A DNA stretch of 64,000 bases from Deltaproteobacteria bacterium (GTDB taxonomy: Bacteria > Desulfobacterota > Binatia > HRBIN30 > CADEER01), in contig JAJCZJ010000002.1 of the NCBI GenBank assembly GCA_029262455.1, positions 1 to 64,000 on the forward strand, written 5' to 3'. Both the position numbers and the translations under genes were made by a program. Shown here one piece after another: positions 17,921 through 27,731 of this stretch. The notes beneath the pieces are model-generated. The model was not told the origin of the DNA and made no database searches. It was given only the letters and a program-made list of their open reading frames with translations. The stretch's first letter is position 1. Every line of letters begins with the position of its first letter.

Positions 17921-18570
17921 TGCCCATTCGCTTTTCTGATGCTCGCAAGCATCCACAAGTCCACCGAAATTCCGGCCCCGCTGCTCTGTACGAGCTGCCC
18001 ACTGCCGGCTCCGAATACTCCATTCCTGAAACTGAGAGCGCCGCTGTCGCCCACGATCCGCCCGTTGTCACAGCTCAGCTTGCCGCGCTTTGCAGTGCAG
18101 CGCTCCGCGACCAAGAACGGCCGTCGATTTCCACAATCGTTCGCCAACACGATCCGCAGCTCTTCGACCGAGACCTCCGAGACCACCCCCCCGAGGCGTC
18201 GGCTAATCTGCTCAACGATCGCATCCGTGGCCGGAGCAAGAACATCCTCGGCAAGCGCTCGGTCGTCCGCTCGCAAGACCACCTCTACGCCGTGCGCCCG
18301 AACCGAGCGCAAGAAACCGAAACGGAACGGTCCGAGGGCCCTACTGCGAGAGACACTGAGTCGATCCGCCGTCAGGGCACAGACCCGATCGGAGCCAGAG
18401 AACCGCGTCTTCACCCCAAGGACATCGATCAGATTGCCGGCAACCAACGCCGGAAAGCGGTCCGTCACTCGGGGTGTATCGCCCACTGCGCTCTCCGCCA
18501 AGACGAGGACGAAAACCAGCAAACACAACAGCCCGACAATACGAGTCCGATACTCACTAGCAGGACTCAT
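17917..18570 (-). CDS. Exported protein of unknown function, first gene of the operon
   Basis: A 217-residue protein with a signal peptide (IVGLLCLLVFVLVLAESAVG, about 11-30). The mature part has alternating beta/helix patterns, two cysteine pairs (one around NDCGNRRPFLVAERC) and no motif I recognise. A purine-rich Shine-Dalgarno (AAGGGGG) precedes the ATG. Its TGA overlaps the ATG of the dockerin/cohesin-like gene, so the two are translationally coupled. It may be a small partner of that scaffold-like protein (inference). It heads the minus-strand run that continues to 4642. Confidence 0.75.
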   Translation of the reverse strand: MSPASEYRTRIVGLLCLLVFVLVLAESAVGDTPRVTDRFPALVAGNLIDVLGVKTRFSGSDRVCALTADRLSVSRSRALGPFRFGFLRSVRAHGVEVVLRADDRALAEDVLAPATDAIVEQISRRLGGVVSEVSVEELRIVLANDCGNRRPFLVAERCTAKRGKLSCDNGRIVGDSGALSFRNGVFGAGSGQLVQSSGAGISVDLWMLASIRKANGQ

Positions 18571-19103
18571 TAAGAACCCCCTTTACATTCGTCAAACAAT
18601 ACCCGCGTCCCCCACCGCAAGAACCGCCCTACTCCCTAACGCTACTGTCCGTCAAGATAAGAAATACCCGAGACGTTCTTCGCTAGTACGTAAACTTTCA
18701 TCTCGCGATACAAAGACAACGATCTCAATTTAGCGAAATTGTTTTCCCGAAATGGAATCCTCAAATTGATTTCCCAACGCTGCGACGATCCGACACTTCC
18801 GGACTCCGTCGCCGAGCTGCGGACCCGTAAAATGAATCGCGCGTGACTCTTTGAGTCGGTGCATCGGAACGCGCTAGCCTGAGATTCAAGCATGCCAGCC
18901 CCGTCGAGCATCTCGCTAGATTGCAGGATTGACCCAGACCGGCCGATGGCCGAAACCAAACCGCTGATGAACGCCGGTAAACACAGATGCTACGCACGAC
19001 CCGACCAACCGCCTCACCAATCACGAATCACGAATCACCACGAATCACGAATCACGACTCACCGGCGCCGCGACGATCAAAGCCCATCAATCGGGAGACA
19101 ACG
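18571..19103. promoter_or_regulatory. Divergent intergenic region
   Basis: These 533 bp separate two divergently read operons of exported giants, so both promoters should lie here. I see no gene. The only structure is a run of short direct repeats at 19019-19062. The Shine-Dalgarno GGGAG about 9 nt before the ATG at 19104 supports that start for the plus-strand gene. Confidence 0.5.
19019..19062. repeat. Short direct repeats (aatcacg / ccacgaatcacg)
   Basis: The heptamer aatcacg and close variants recur six times in 44 bp just upstream of the second RHS giant, partly separated by one extra codon-length spacer. It could be simple slippage or a cluster of operator-like sites. Confidence 0.7.
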
Positions 19104-22100
19104 ATGAAGGCAACGCGAGTACTTGTTCAAACCACCCTGATCTGCCTGCTCTGGCAAACACCCGGACTCGCCCAGTGCGTAGGCGACTGCAACGGCAACG
19201 CCGTAGTCGCGATCAGCGAGCTCATTACCGGTGTGAACATCACACTAGGCCGGACAGGTGTTGAGCAGTGCGCCGCCGTCGATGCAAACGACGACGGCAG
19301 GGTCACCATCTCCGAACTGATCAGGGCCGTGAACAATGCTCTCAGCGGCTGCCCTCCGACACCGAGTCCAACCAGCACCGCGACACCTCTTCCGGCCACG
19401 GTAACCCCCATACCTCCGACGGACACACCTGTGCCTACGGCGACTGCCTCCAGTACGCCGACTGCGACTGAGATTCCGCTCGTCGAACTCGCACCCGTCG
19501 GCAACCGCGCCATTCCGCTCGGGCAGTCGCTCTCCTTCCAGCTGTCACTTGTGACACCGACTGGGCGGCCTGTGACCTTTTCCGTTTCGCCGCTGCCCCT
19601 ACCCGCGAATGCGCAGTTGAATTCACGCTCGGGCCTTTTCTCCTTCGCACCAACCGAAGCGCAGGTCGGGGACTACGAGCTCATCTTCGGCGCGACGGAT
19701 ACGATGAGTGCGGACGCGGAAACCATCACCATCTCCGTGCTGCCTCCGGCGATGGGATCCTCAACCGCCGTGAGCGGCCGCCTGCTCGATACAAATTCCG
19801 CGGCCACGGGTCAGCAAGTACCGGTCGTTGGAGCCACCGTCTCCCTCATCGGAACGGCCGCCACGGCAACCAGCGATGCCATGGGGCTCTTTACCATCGA
19901 GAACGCGCCCGGGGGTATTCAGATCCTCGATATCGCTACCTCAGGCGCTGCCCCCGCTCCCGACGGGTCGTCGTATGCGGGCTTTCGAGAGGCCATCGAG
20001 CTGATCGAATCCGTCGACAACGTCATCCGTCGACCAATCTATTTGCCAAGAATCGACGCTGCGAGTCTCACCAGGGTCATTCCCGACGCAACGACGATGG
20101 TCAAAAACCCCAACCTCGGGGTCATGGTCGAGATACCGCCCGGAACAGCAAAAGCCGAGGACGGTACCAACTTCGACGGCATGATCTCGATCTCCGAAGT
20201 CCCGATGAACCTGGCGCCAGCTGCGCTTCCGGCAGAGCTCAATCCGGAGATGCTCATCACCATTCAACCGGTCGGCGTAACATTCTTGAACCCAGTGCCC
20301 ATCACATTCCCGAACAACGAAAACCTTCCAGTGGGAAGCGAAGTGGACATTTGGTCCCTGAGTCCCGAAACCGGTGAGTTCGGGATCGTTGGGGTCGGCA
20401 TGGTCGTCGCCCTGCCCGACGGCTCGACAGTCATCGAGACGATTGAGGGTGGCATCCGCGCCGCCGATTGGCATTTCATCCTCTCGCCGCTCCTCGATCT
20501 TTTCAACGACCTGACAAACTTCCTGCGAGAGCTCGGACAAAGCCCCTGCTCCGCGGTAACCGGATCGTCCACAACCATCGGTTGCGGAAACCTCGCAATT
20601 ACTCATGCCCTTCCCGCACATCGTTCGCTTGATCAGCAACGCGCGGTTCAACTCGCATACAACAGCTATCGAGCCGACCCGCAAATTGTCATCCAAACAC
20701 AGACGACGATCGAGCGACGTTCGGCAGTGCCGCAGAGCATCTCCACCATCGCAACGGTAGGCGGCGTCGAGCAAGACCTCGACGTCTTTACCAACACGTC
20801 CGATCTGAGCGAGAGCGTCGACGTGGATCTCCGCCAAGCAACGCTCTTCGACGCCCGCCCTCTGGCAACCGGCGTCTACGATTACTCCCTCTCGGTCACA
20901 AGCCACTACCGAGCTTCGTCGGTCTCCAGTACAATCAACGGGCCTCTCCTCGTCGACAATCGATCCGAGGCGCCAGAAGGATCTGGATGGGGAGTCGCCG
21001 GAGTTCAACGGCTCCGCGAAGGGGTCAACGGAACGGCTCTGATCAGCGACGGGTCAGGTGAGTCCCTCCTGTTTCGGGCACGTCCCTTTGATCTGAGAGA
21101 GTGGACGTCGGAAGGCTTTCCCGCAGATTGGCGCCCCTCGGACGACGGGAGATCCGTCGTTCAGTTGGAAAACGGAGAACCCAGCTTTTTCGTCAGCCCA
21201 GAGATCTTCGATCGCGCAGTCATCCGTGGCACCTTCCGCATCAACACCGGCACTGACGACGACTTTGTCGGATTCGCCCTCGGATATTCGGCGCCCCTGT
21301 CCGAAGCCGGGGACACACCGAACGACTTCGATCTCGTCCTATTCGACTGGAAGCAAGGGAACCAAACCGAGGGGGGCTTCACCGGGTTCGAGGGATTCTC
21401 ACTGTCTCGGATACGGGGCAACGTCCCCGACGAGAGGCGTATGGAAGCTTTCTGGGGCCACCAACCCAGCGAATTGCTCGAATTCCTAGCTACGGACTAC
21501 TCTACGGCAAAGGGATGGCGCGACAGAACCGCCTACAGATTCGAAGTTGTCTACAGTCCCACCCGCATCGTAGTCCGCATCGATGAAGAGACCATCTTCG
21601 ACGTTGCCGGCACCTTCCCCGCTGGCCGCTTTGCTTTCTACAACTACTCGCAACCAAACGTCACCTACGGCGACGTCACGGCTGAGTTCACCGGTGTCTC
21701 GTCGACTACCTTTCTATCACCACCCGGCGACTACTCGGTATTGCGCAGGAACGTCGACGGTACGTTTACGCGTTCCTTGAAGAACGGGACGCGATTTCAC
21801 TTTGATTCGACTGGCCTGCAGCAGTCGATCGTCGACAGGAACGGAAACGAAACAACGTTCGAGTACGACGACCAAGATCGCTTGACCAGGATCGTCTACC
21901 CGACGTCAGCAACCACTACGTTCGCATACACCGGCCAGCATCTATCCTCGACCACCGACCCCGCCGGTCGAGTAACGCTCTTCGAGCACGATTCGGCAGG
22001 CGACCTCCGTGCGATCGTCGATCCCGACGGTAGCCGCCGCGAGTTCGATTACGATGATCGCCATCGGATGGTAGCGCAGCGCTCGAAACGCGGATTCGAG

Positions 22101-25100
22101 ACTCGCTACTTCTACAATTTCGCCGGGCGCCACGTTCGCTCCGAGCTCCCCGACGGCTCGACTCGCGAGGTCACACCGCTTGAAACGATGGGCCTCGAGG
22201 CTCTGGCCGCCGGGATGGGGACCGAAGCCAATCCCCTGCCGGTGATGCGACCCGACGACGCCGTTGGCAGCTTCCGCGACGGCAACGGACACGAGTCCCT
22301 GATCCGCACCGACCGCTTCGGCTCGGCCACGACCGTAACCGACCCAATCGGCCGCACCACGACCACCACCCGAAACGACGAGGGTCTCGCCGAAGAAATC
22401 ACACGTCCGGGCGGAGACGTCACAGAGATTGCATACGACCCCTTGGGCAACCCAACTCTCATCACTGAGGCGGCTGGAACCACCTTGGCCCGCCAAACAC
22501 AGCTGGTCTACGACCCTGATTTTAGTCAAGTCGTTGCGATCACCGACCCACTCAATCGAGTCACGACCCTCGAGTACGACGACAGCGGCAATCTGGAAAA
22601 GATCACAGACGCCGAGGACGGGCTCCGAACCTTCACCTACACGGGCGTAGGGTCGGTAGAAACAGCGACCGACGAAAACGGCAACCCGACGTCGTTCACC
22701 TACGACGCGAAAGGCAACCTCGAGACCATCACGGACGCCGAGAACAACACAACGCGACTCATCCGCGACGATTCGGGGAACGTGATCGAGCTGATCGAAG
22801 GCGTGGCAAGCGCCGACGAGCGTTCGACCTTGTTTCGCTACGATGACCTGTCGCGGCTGATCGAGGTCGAGGACGCGCTTGGCGCCAAGACCATCTTCCG
22901 CCGCGACGAGAACGGCAACGTCACAGAAACGGAGCTTCCGACCGGGGAGATCGTTCGCCGGACCTACGATACACTCGATCGGCTCATACAAATCGACGAC
23001 CCGGTTCGCGGCACTTCCACGTTCGCCTACGACGACGCGGGCAACGTGCTGTCCGTCACCGACGCACTCGATCATACGACGCGCTTTGCCTACGACGACG
23101 CCAACCAGCTCATGGAGGCGATCGACGCGCTCGATGGGCGTGAGCGCTTCACCTACGACGACAACGGCAACCTCGAAACCTACACCGATGCCCTCGATCA
23201 CCCGACGACATTTTTCTACGACGTGCTCGACCGCCTCGTTCGGCGACGCAATCCGCTCAATCAAGACATCGTCTTCGAGTACGACGCAGTCGATGACCTG
23301 CGTCTGCAAACCAAGCCAAGCGGCGAAACGATCGCGTTTGACTACGACGACTTGTCGCGACTGAGCTCCATCACAATCTCGGGCGACACTCTACGCTTCA
23401 CATACGACAGCGTCGGCAATCTCCAGACCGCTACAGACGCCGACAGCCAGCTCGCGTTCAGCTATGACAAGGTCAATCGGCTCCTCAACCAGCAAACCCT
23501 CGAAGACGGCTCGCAGCCGGCCCTCACTCTCACCAGCGGCTACGACGCCGTCGGCAATCGCACAGCTCTGGTCGGCTCCGAAGGCTCCAACTGGGCCTTC
23601 GACCACGACGTCGTCGGTCGCCTCAGCGAGATCGAAACTCCCCTCATGGACACAATCGTCCAGGAGTACGACCCGACCGGTCGCCTCACGCGCATCGGGT
23701 ACCCGAACGGAACCGACTCGACCCTCACCTACACCGGAGACGGTCGGCTCGACACGATTACGCACGCACGAGGCGCCACCGCCATTGAGCTTCTCGAATA
23801 CTCGCACAATGCAGTTGGCAACGTGGCGGAGATCAAAGCCAACGCCGGAACCCGCACCTTCGGCTACGATGATCTCCACCGCCTGATCGCCGCCGGACTC
23901 CCCGGCAGCCCCGAATCCTACACCTACGACGCACTCGGCAACCGAGTCACCTCACACTTATCGAGCACCCACGTCCACGACGCCGCAAATCGCCTACGCG
24001 AAGACGACACCTTCGAATACGAGTACGACGCGGACGGAAACCAGACCGTCAAGCGCCGCAAGTCGGACGACACTGAAACACTCTACACCTACGACGACCT
24101 CGACCGTCTCGTTCAGATCGACCTTCCCGACGGCTCGACAGCCACGTACGGCTACGACGCCCTAGGGCGCCGCACGGAAAAGGCAGTGGCGGGTCAAACG
24201 ACACGCTACATCTACGACGGCGACGACCTCCTTCTCGAGTACGACGGAGCAGGAACCCAAGTCGCCCGCTACAGCCACGCGGCGGGAATCGACGAGCCCC
24301 GCAGCATGGAGCGCGGAGGACAGACGTTCTTCTACAACTCCGATCACCTCGGGTCCGTCGTCAGCCTGACGAACAGCTCCGGTCAGATCGCGGCGAACTA
24401 CTCATACGGTGCCTACGGCAATATCGAGTCGCCACCGACCGCCCCAATTAACCCCTTCGCCTTCACAGCGCGCGAAGTCGATCCAGAGAGCGGCTTACAC
24501 TTCTACAGAGCGCGCTACTATGGCCCAACAACGGGTCGGTTTCTTGCCGAGGACCCTGTGGGCTTCCTTGCCTCTGACCCAAACCTCTATCGGTATGTCT
24601 TCAACAATCCGACAAATCTAAAGGACCCCTCCGGCGAACTGGTTCCCGTCGCGGTGATTCTCGCGGGTGCGGTAATCGGGGGCACGGTCAACGTCGGAAT
24701 TTCAGTGTTGGCAAACGTCGCCAGCGGAGAAAAATTGACGACGGGGATCGGCGGGGCGTTTCTTGGCGGCGCGATCGCCGGCGGCATCGGGTCGTTGAGC
24801 GGGCCACTCGGGGGAACAATCGCAAAAGGAGTATTCGGAAGTGCAACTAAGGCCAACGGCGCTTTTGGTATCGGCGTATCTACCGTAATTTCCGGGGTCG
24901 GGGGCGCTCTCGGTCAGAGTCTTCAAAACGCAGTGAACGGCACCGACAACAGTATAGCCGCCTCAGGAGGATTCGCGGGCGTCGGCGGCCTGGCAGCCTC
25001 ATTGTCGGTTCCTTCCAAAGGACTGTTCACTCTTCTGCAAGCTTCTTTTTTCGCTCCCAAAAGTCTCGTGAGCGCACTCATGAGCCCGAATGTTTTCCGA

Positions 25101-25199
25101 CCAGCACTCGTATCTGCAGGACTCGGCTCAGCACCAACTCTGGGCGAGATCTTCGAGCGGTTTTTCGACCCGTGCTCCGAACTGGGCTCCGGAGGCTAA
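19104..25199 (+). CDS. Exported dockerin-like / TSP-C-like / RHS (YD-repeat) giant
   Basis: 2031 residues from the ATG at 19104, which has a good Shine-Dalgarno and starts a signal peptide (MKATRVLVQTTLICLLWQTP); the frame is open further upstream but without export signal. In order: a paired dockerin-like module (CVGDCNGNAVVAISELITGV), a Pro/Thr linker, a putative Ig/cadherin-like domain (LAPVGNRAIPLGQSLSFQLS), a carboxypeptidase-regulatory-like fold, a ZU5-like stalk (MVEIPPGTAKAEDGTNFDGM), a short RHS-entry region, and a thrombospondin-C-like lectin domain. About 1000 residues of YD repeats follow, ending in the RHS core (GLHFYRARYYGPTTGRFLAE). The ~190-residue tip is rich in Gly/Ala helices (IGGTVNVGISVLANVASGEK, AIAGGIGSLSGPLGGTIAKG), which suggests membrane-active or glycine-zipper segments. 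No nuclease or deaminase motif is seen in the tip. Confidence 0.93.
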   Translation: MKATRVLVQTTLICLLWQTPGLAQCVGDCNGNAVVAISELITGVNITLGRTGVEQCAAVDANDDGRVTISELIRAVNNALSGCPPTPSPTSTATPLPATVTPIPPTDTPVPTATASSTPTATEIPLVELAPVGNRAIPLGQSLSFQLSLVTPTGRPVTFSVSPLPLPANAQLNSRSGLFSFAPTEAQVGDYELIFGATDTMSADAETITISVLPPAMGSSTAVSGRLLDTNSAATGQQVPVVGATVSLIGTAATATSDAMGLFTIENAPGGIQILDIATSGAAPAPDGSSYAGFREAIELIESVDNVIRRPIYLPRIDAASLTRVIPDATTMVKNPNLGVMVEIPPGTAKAEDGTNFDGMISISEVPMNLAPAALPAELNPEMLITIQPVGVTFLNPVPITFPNNENLPVGSEVDIWSLSPETGEFGIVGVGMVVALPDGSTVIETIEGGIRAADWHFILSPLLDLFNDLTNFLRELGQSPCSAVTGSSTTIGCGNLAITHALPAHRSLDQQRAVQLAYNSYRADPQIVIQTQTTIERRSAVPQSISTIATVGGVEQDLDVFTNTSDLSESVDVDLRQATLFDARPLATGVYDYSLSVTSHYRASSVSSTINGPLLVDNRSEAPEGSGWGVAGVQRLREGVNGTALISDGSGESLLFRARPFDLREWTSEGFPADWRPSDDGRSVVQLENGEPSFFVSPEIFDRAVIRGTFRINTGTDDDFVGFALGYSAPLSEAGDTPNDFDLVLFDWKQGNQTEGGFTGFEGFSLSRIRGNVPDERRMEAFWGHQPSELLEFLATDYSTAKGWRDRTAYRFEVVYSPTRIVVRIDEETIFDVAGTFPAGRFAFYNYSQPNVTYGDVTAEFTGVSSTTFLSPPGDYSVLRRNVDGTFTRSLKNGTRFHFDSTGLQQSIVDRNGNETTFEYDDQDRLTRIVYPTSATTTFAYTGQHLSSTTDPAGRVTLFEHDSAGDLRAIVDPDGSRREFDYDDRHRMVAQRSKRGFETRYFYNFAGRHVRSELPDGSTREVTPLETMGLEALAAGMGTEANPLPVMRPDDAVGSFRDGNGHESLIRTDRFGSATTVTDPIGRTTTTTRNDEGLAEEITRPGGDVTEIAYDPLGNPTLITEAAGTTLARQTQLVYDPDFSQVVAITDPLNRVTTLEYDDSGNLEKITDAEDGLRTFTYTGVGSVETATDENGNPTSFTYDAKGNLETITDAENNTTRLIRDDSGNVIELIEGVASADERSTLFRYDDLSRLIEVEDALGAKTIFRRDENGNVTETELPTGEIVRRTYDTLDRLIQIDDPVRGTSTFAYDDAGNVLSVTDALDHTTRFAYDDANQLMEAIDALDGRERFTYDDNGNLETYTDALDHPTTFFYDVLDRLVRRRNPLNQDIVFEYDAVDDLRLQTKPSGETIAFDYDDLSRLSSITISGDTLRFTYDSVGNLQTATDADSQLAFSYDKVNRLLNQQTLEDGSQPALTLTSGYDAVGNRTALVGSEGSNWAFDHDVVGRLSEIETPLMDTIVQEYDPTGRLTRIGYPNGTDSTLTYTGDGRLDTITHARGATAIELLEYSHNAVGNVAEIKANAGTRTFGYDDLHRLIAAGLPGSPESYTYDALGNRVTSHLSSTHVHDAANRLREDDTFEYEYDADGNQTVKRRKSDDTETLYTYDDLDRLVQIDLPDGSTATYGYDALGRRTEKAVAGQTTRYIYDGDDLLLEYDGAGTQVARYSHAAGIDEPRSMERGGQTFFYNSDHLGSVVSLTNSSGQIAANYSYGAYGNIESPPTAPINPFAFTAREVDPESGLHFYRARYYGPTTGRFLAEDPVGFLASDPNLYRYVFNNPTNLKDPSGELVPVAVILAGAVIGGTVNVGISVLANVASGEKLTTGIGGAFLGGAIAGGIGSLSGPLGGTIAKGVFGSATKANGAFGIGVSTVISGVGGALGQSLQNAVNGTDNSIAASGGFAGVGGLAASLSVPSKGLFTLLQASFFAPKSLVSALMSPNVFRPALVSAGLGSAPTLGEIFERFFDPCSELGSGG
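21085..21720 (+). other. Thrombospondin C-terminal-like domain inside the RHS giant
   Basis: About residues 661-872 of the encoded protein. The key patterns are DDDFVGFALGYSAP, DLVLFDWKQGNQ, FEGFSLSRI, a Trp-rich middle with KGWRDRTAYRFEVVYSPTRI, and GRFAFYNYSQPNVTYGDV. These match the lectin-like fold that ends animal thrombospondins and recurs in bacterial exported proteins. It sits immediately before the YD repeats, an unusual place. Confidence 0.6.
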
Positions 25200-25274
25200 C
25201 ATTGACGCTAGAGCCGGAGATTCAGCGCATCTCCTTCGAACTATCTACAACTCAGAAAATACCGCGATGGGCAT

Positions 25275-25556
25275 ATGGCCGAGATCATAGTAGGGAGCGC
25301 GTTCGGAGCACTGATGGGACGCAGCATGCCTTGGAGCCTGCGTGCGGCGCACTGGTTGGTGAAGTGGTCTGGATCCGACGGGAGGCACGTTGGCACGTTG
25401 GAGTTCCTGCTCCTCTGGCCGTTGATCTGGCTAGTCCCCAGTGCAAGCTTATTTGCCCTGGGCCGATGGCTGCTGGACGGGACATCTGTCTTCTTGAGTT
25501 CGTGGCTAGTCGGCCTGTCTGTGGGATTCTTGATCGCCGCGGCAGCTCACAAATGA
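25275..25556 (+). CDS. Small membrane protein after the RHS giant
   Basis: A 93-residue protein with two likely transmembrane helices (about 43-62 and 72-91) and a hydrophobic N-terminal stretch (MAEIIVGSAFGALMGRSMPW). It starts 75 bp after the RHS stop on the same strand, which is the usual place for a protein that protects the producer from an RHS tip. The tip of the RHS protein is itself Gly/Ala-rich and probably membrane-seeking, so a membrane immunity protein would make sense, but this is inference. It has no recognisable family and only a weak Shine-Dalgarno. Confidence 0.5.
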   Translation: MAEIIVGSAFGALMGRSMPWSLRAAHWLVKWSGSDGRHVGTLEFLLLWPLIWLVPSASLFALGRWLLDGTSVFLSSWLVGLSVGFLIAAAAHK

Positions 25557-25637
25557 GTCTCCATCTGATTGGACTTCCGGTCGGTATCGTTTGAACCATG
25601 TCGCAATACACGGAGGCACCGGGGGCGAGAAATCCAT

Positions 25638-27731
25638 TCAACAAGACGCGCTATCCGGTTTCGACACTCTATCCCCCAACTCCTCAAGGCTTTGCTGCAT
25701 CGCGCGGCTGGAGTCACGCCCGCTACGGGCGGCGCTGCGAAGCGAAACCTCAATCGCGTCCACCAGCGCATCCATCATCAGCGCATGATCCACTTCAGGC
25801 CCAAGCACCTGCCGGCCAACTATTCCTGCCTGCGATGCCGCCCTTGGATGGTCGGTGATCACAACATCGGCGACGTGCATCCAAATCCGCCACTCCCAAT
25901 CCAACACGATACGCTGCCGGATCCGCAACACCTTTTCCCAACGAACCAAAGACTCGATTCTTCTTACGTAATCGACTTCCTGCGGTGCGACGATCAAGTT
26001 CCATCCGCGCCGTGCACTAACCGCTTGTACTGCACACAATTCCGCGTCCATGGGCTCTTCGTCCGAGATCCTATTCGGAATGTAGAGGATCGTAGGGGAG
26101 GACGGATGCATCTCGAGCGCCCGCAGTACCGACACTTTGTCCGGCCCCTCCCCCCTCGGCCAAGTCGCGAGGAAGCTATCAACCTTGCGACACAGCCGTG
26201 CAGATTCGAGCAGCCGCGGAGCCGGAGACTCGTCGGAACTCTCGACACATGCCAGCGCGATAGGCGTGGTATCGGGTAGACGTAGGCCGGCTGATTCGCC
26301 GCGGATTAGAACCATGTTGCGGGGCAAAGAGCTGTACAGGCGAGCGTCGGAATCGCTGCCCCATACGACAATCGCCGGTGACTCCGATGACAGACGTCGC
26401 ACTAGGGCGGCGTCGTCGGGGTAGAAGTCGAAGGCAATACAATTCCTGCGAAAAGCAGTCCCCATCAGCGGATGCCACTGCCGAACTAACACAATTGGAT
26501 CGTGCCGATGGTCCAATCCAAGAAGTATCCCCAACATGTCGGCAGCATCTGTTTCGGTGGACGCAACGAAGGCGACTCGCACCGGCGAAGCCTGAGGAGC
26601 GACGACACCACCGGTGGCGCGCTGGTTCTCTACAGATGCTGCACCTTTAGACGAGGGAGATCCGTTCGCAGACACGCGCCAGCGTTGGCTGTCTGTGACG
26701 CGTTCCGTTGATGCGACCAGGCTCGGCCGGGGGTTGCTCCAGGCCCCACGAGAGCCATTTGTCCGAGCCAGCACGCGCTCGCATGCTTGCAGTACAGAGT
26801 CGACCTCTAGGTCTTCCAAGCAACGCCGGTGCGGGCACCGACCGGCGACACCGTATCCGCAAGCGGGACAGGTCGGCGGCCGATGCCACAGGATTTCCTG
26901 TACGTCCGACACCGGTCCCCATACATCGGGAGACGTCGGTCCGAACAATGCGACGACGGCGCAGTTTACCGCGGAGGCGAGATGCATCGGCCCACAGTCC
27001 GCGCTGACAAACAGATCACATTGTTCCATCACCGCCGCCAGCACATCCAATCCAAGATCACGCGCGAGGCAAAGCTCTGAACCGGCCGCCTGCTGTACTC
27101 GCGCTGAAACATCGTCATCGTCCGGACCTAGCGACAGGATGACAATGGCCCCTAAGCGGCGATGCAAGGCGTCCGCCAGCATTCCGAATCGTTCGGGCGA
27201 CCAACACTTCGCGCGAAACCCCGCCGAACAGTGCATCAAGATCAGTGGTCTCTTCTCTTCGCCGAAAGCCTGCGCACCAATCCAGCGGGCGCCTTCGCGC
27301 CGGGCGAAATTGGTCGGGACGATTCGCGGTCGCGTCTCCGGAACGACAAAACCCTCAGCTGCAGCCTGCTCGCGCAGCGATTGCCACACACGCTGCGAGC
27401 GGTCTTGAACTCCAAACGTTTCGAGACAGGCACAGCGCCGTGCATCGAGCACCGAAAGATTGCGGTGGTGACGGCCAGAAACGATTTCGATCGCTAGATC
27501 ATAACGTTGAAGGCCCGGCCGCATCCCCTCGGCGACAAGTGCGCCGCCCAACAGCGGCGCGAGAATCGGGTGACAGTGCTCCGGGGCCGAGACATCGATC
27601 CGCGAATGACGGGAGTGATCGTGAAGTGACTCGAGAAACGGAAGCGAATTGACTACATCGCCGATGCCAAGGTTGTGGATCGATACCCACAGGCTCCTGT
27701 CCCTAGAAGTAGTAGGCGTAGTAGTCGCCAT
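25638..27731 (-). CDS. Two-unit glycosyltransferase: GT9 heptosyltransferase-like + CDP-glycerol-transferase-like
   Basis: About 697 residues from the ATG at 27731. The N-terminal ~340 residues are a GT9 (heptosyltransferase-type) GT-B enzyme. They contain the acceptor-loop GIGDVVNSLPFLESL, the second-domain start LMHCSAGFRAKCWSPERFG, the nucleotide-sugar motif SADCGPMHLASAVNC followed by VALFGPTSPDVWGP, and a Cys cluster (CPACGYGVAGRCPHRRC). After a Ser/Arg linker, the last ~310 residues form a second GT-B-like unit. Its ending (MHVADVVITDHPRAASQAGI) resembles the CDP-glycerol phosphotransferase / UDP-GlcNAc epimerase superfamily. There is no signal peptide, so it is cytosolic or peripheral. 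The start overlaps the end of the upstream small dockerin-like gene by about 28 nt. The acceptor is unknown: lipopolysaccharide or the neighbouring protein. Confidence 0.82.
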   Translation of the reverse strand: MATTTPTTSRDRSLWVSIHNLGIGDVVNSLPFLESLHDHSRHSRIDVSAPEHCHPILAPLLGGALVAEGMRPGLQRYDLAIEIVSGRHHRNLSVLDARRCACLETFGVQDRSQRVWQSLREQAAAEGFVVPETRPRIVPTNFARREGARWIGAQAFGEEKRPLILMHCSAGFRAKCWSPERFGMLADALHRRLGAIVILSLGPDDDDVSARVQQAAGSELCLARDLGLDVLAAVMEQCDLFVSADCGPMHLASAVNCAVVALFGPTSPDVWGPVSDVQEILWHRPPTCPACGYGVAGRCPHRRCLEDLEVDSVLQACERVLARTNGSRGAWSNPRPSLVASTERVTDSQRWRVSANGSPSSKGAASVENQRATGGVVAPQASPVRVAFVASTETDAADMLGILLGLDHRHDPIVLVRQWHPLMGTAFRRNCIAFDFYPDDAALVRRLSSESPAIVVWGSDSDARLYSSLPRNMVLIRGESAGLRLPDTTPIALACVESSDESPAPRLLESARLCRKVDSFLATWPRGEGPDKVSVLRALEMHPSSPTILYIPNRISDEEPMDAELCAVQAVSARRGWNLIVAPQEVDYVRRIESLVRWEKVLRIRQRIVLDWEWRIWMHVADVVITDHPRAASQAGIVGRQVLGPEVDHALMMDALVDAIEVSLRSAARSGRDSSRAMQQSLEELGDRVSKPDSASC

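Noticed and set aside
21942-23309. 455-codon minus-strand frame opposite the second RHS giant
   Set aside because: Antisense to YD repeats whose periodicity removes stops in the opposite frame; no start signal.
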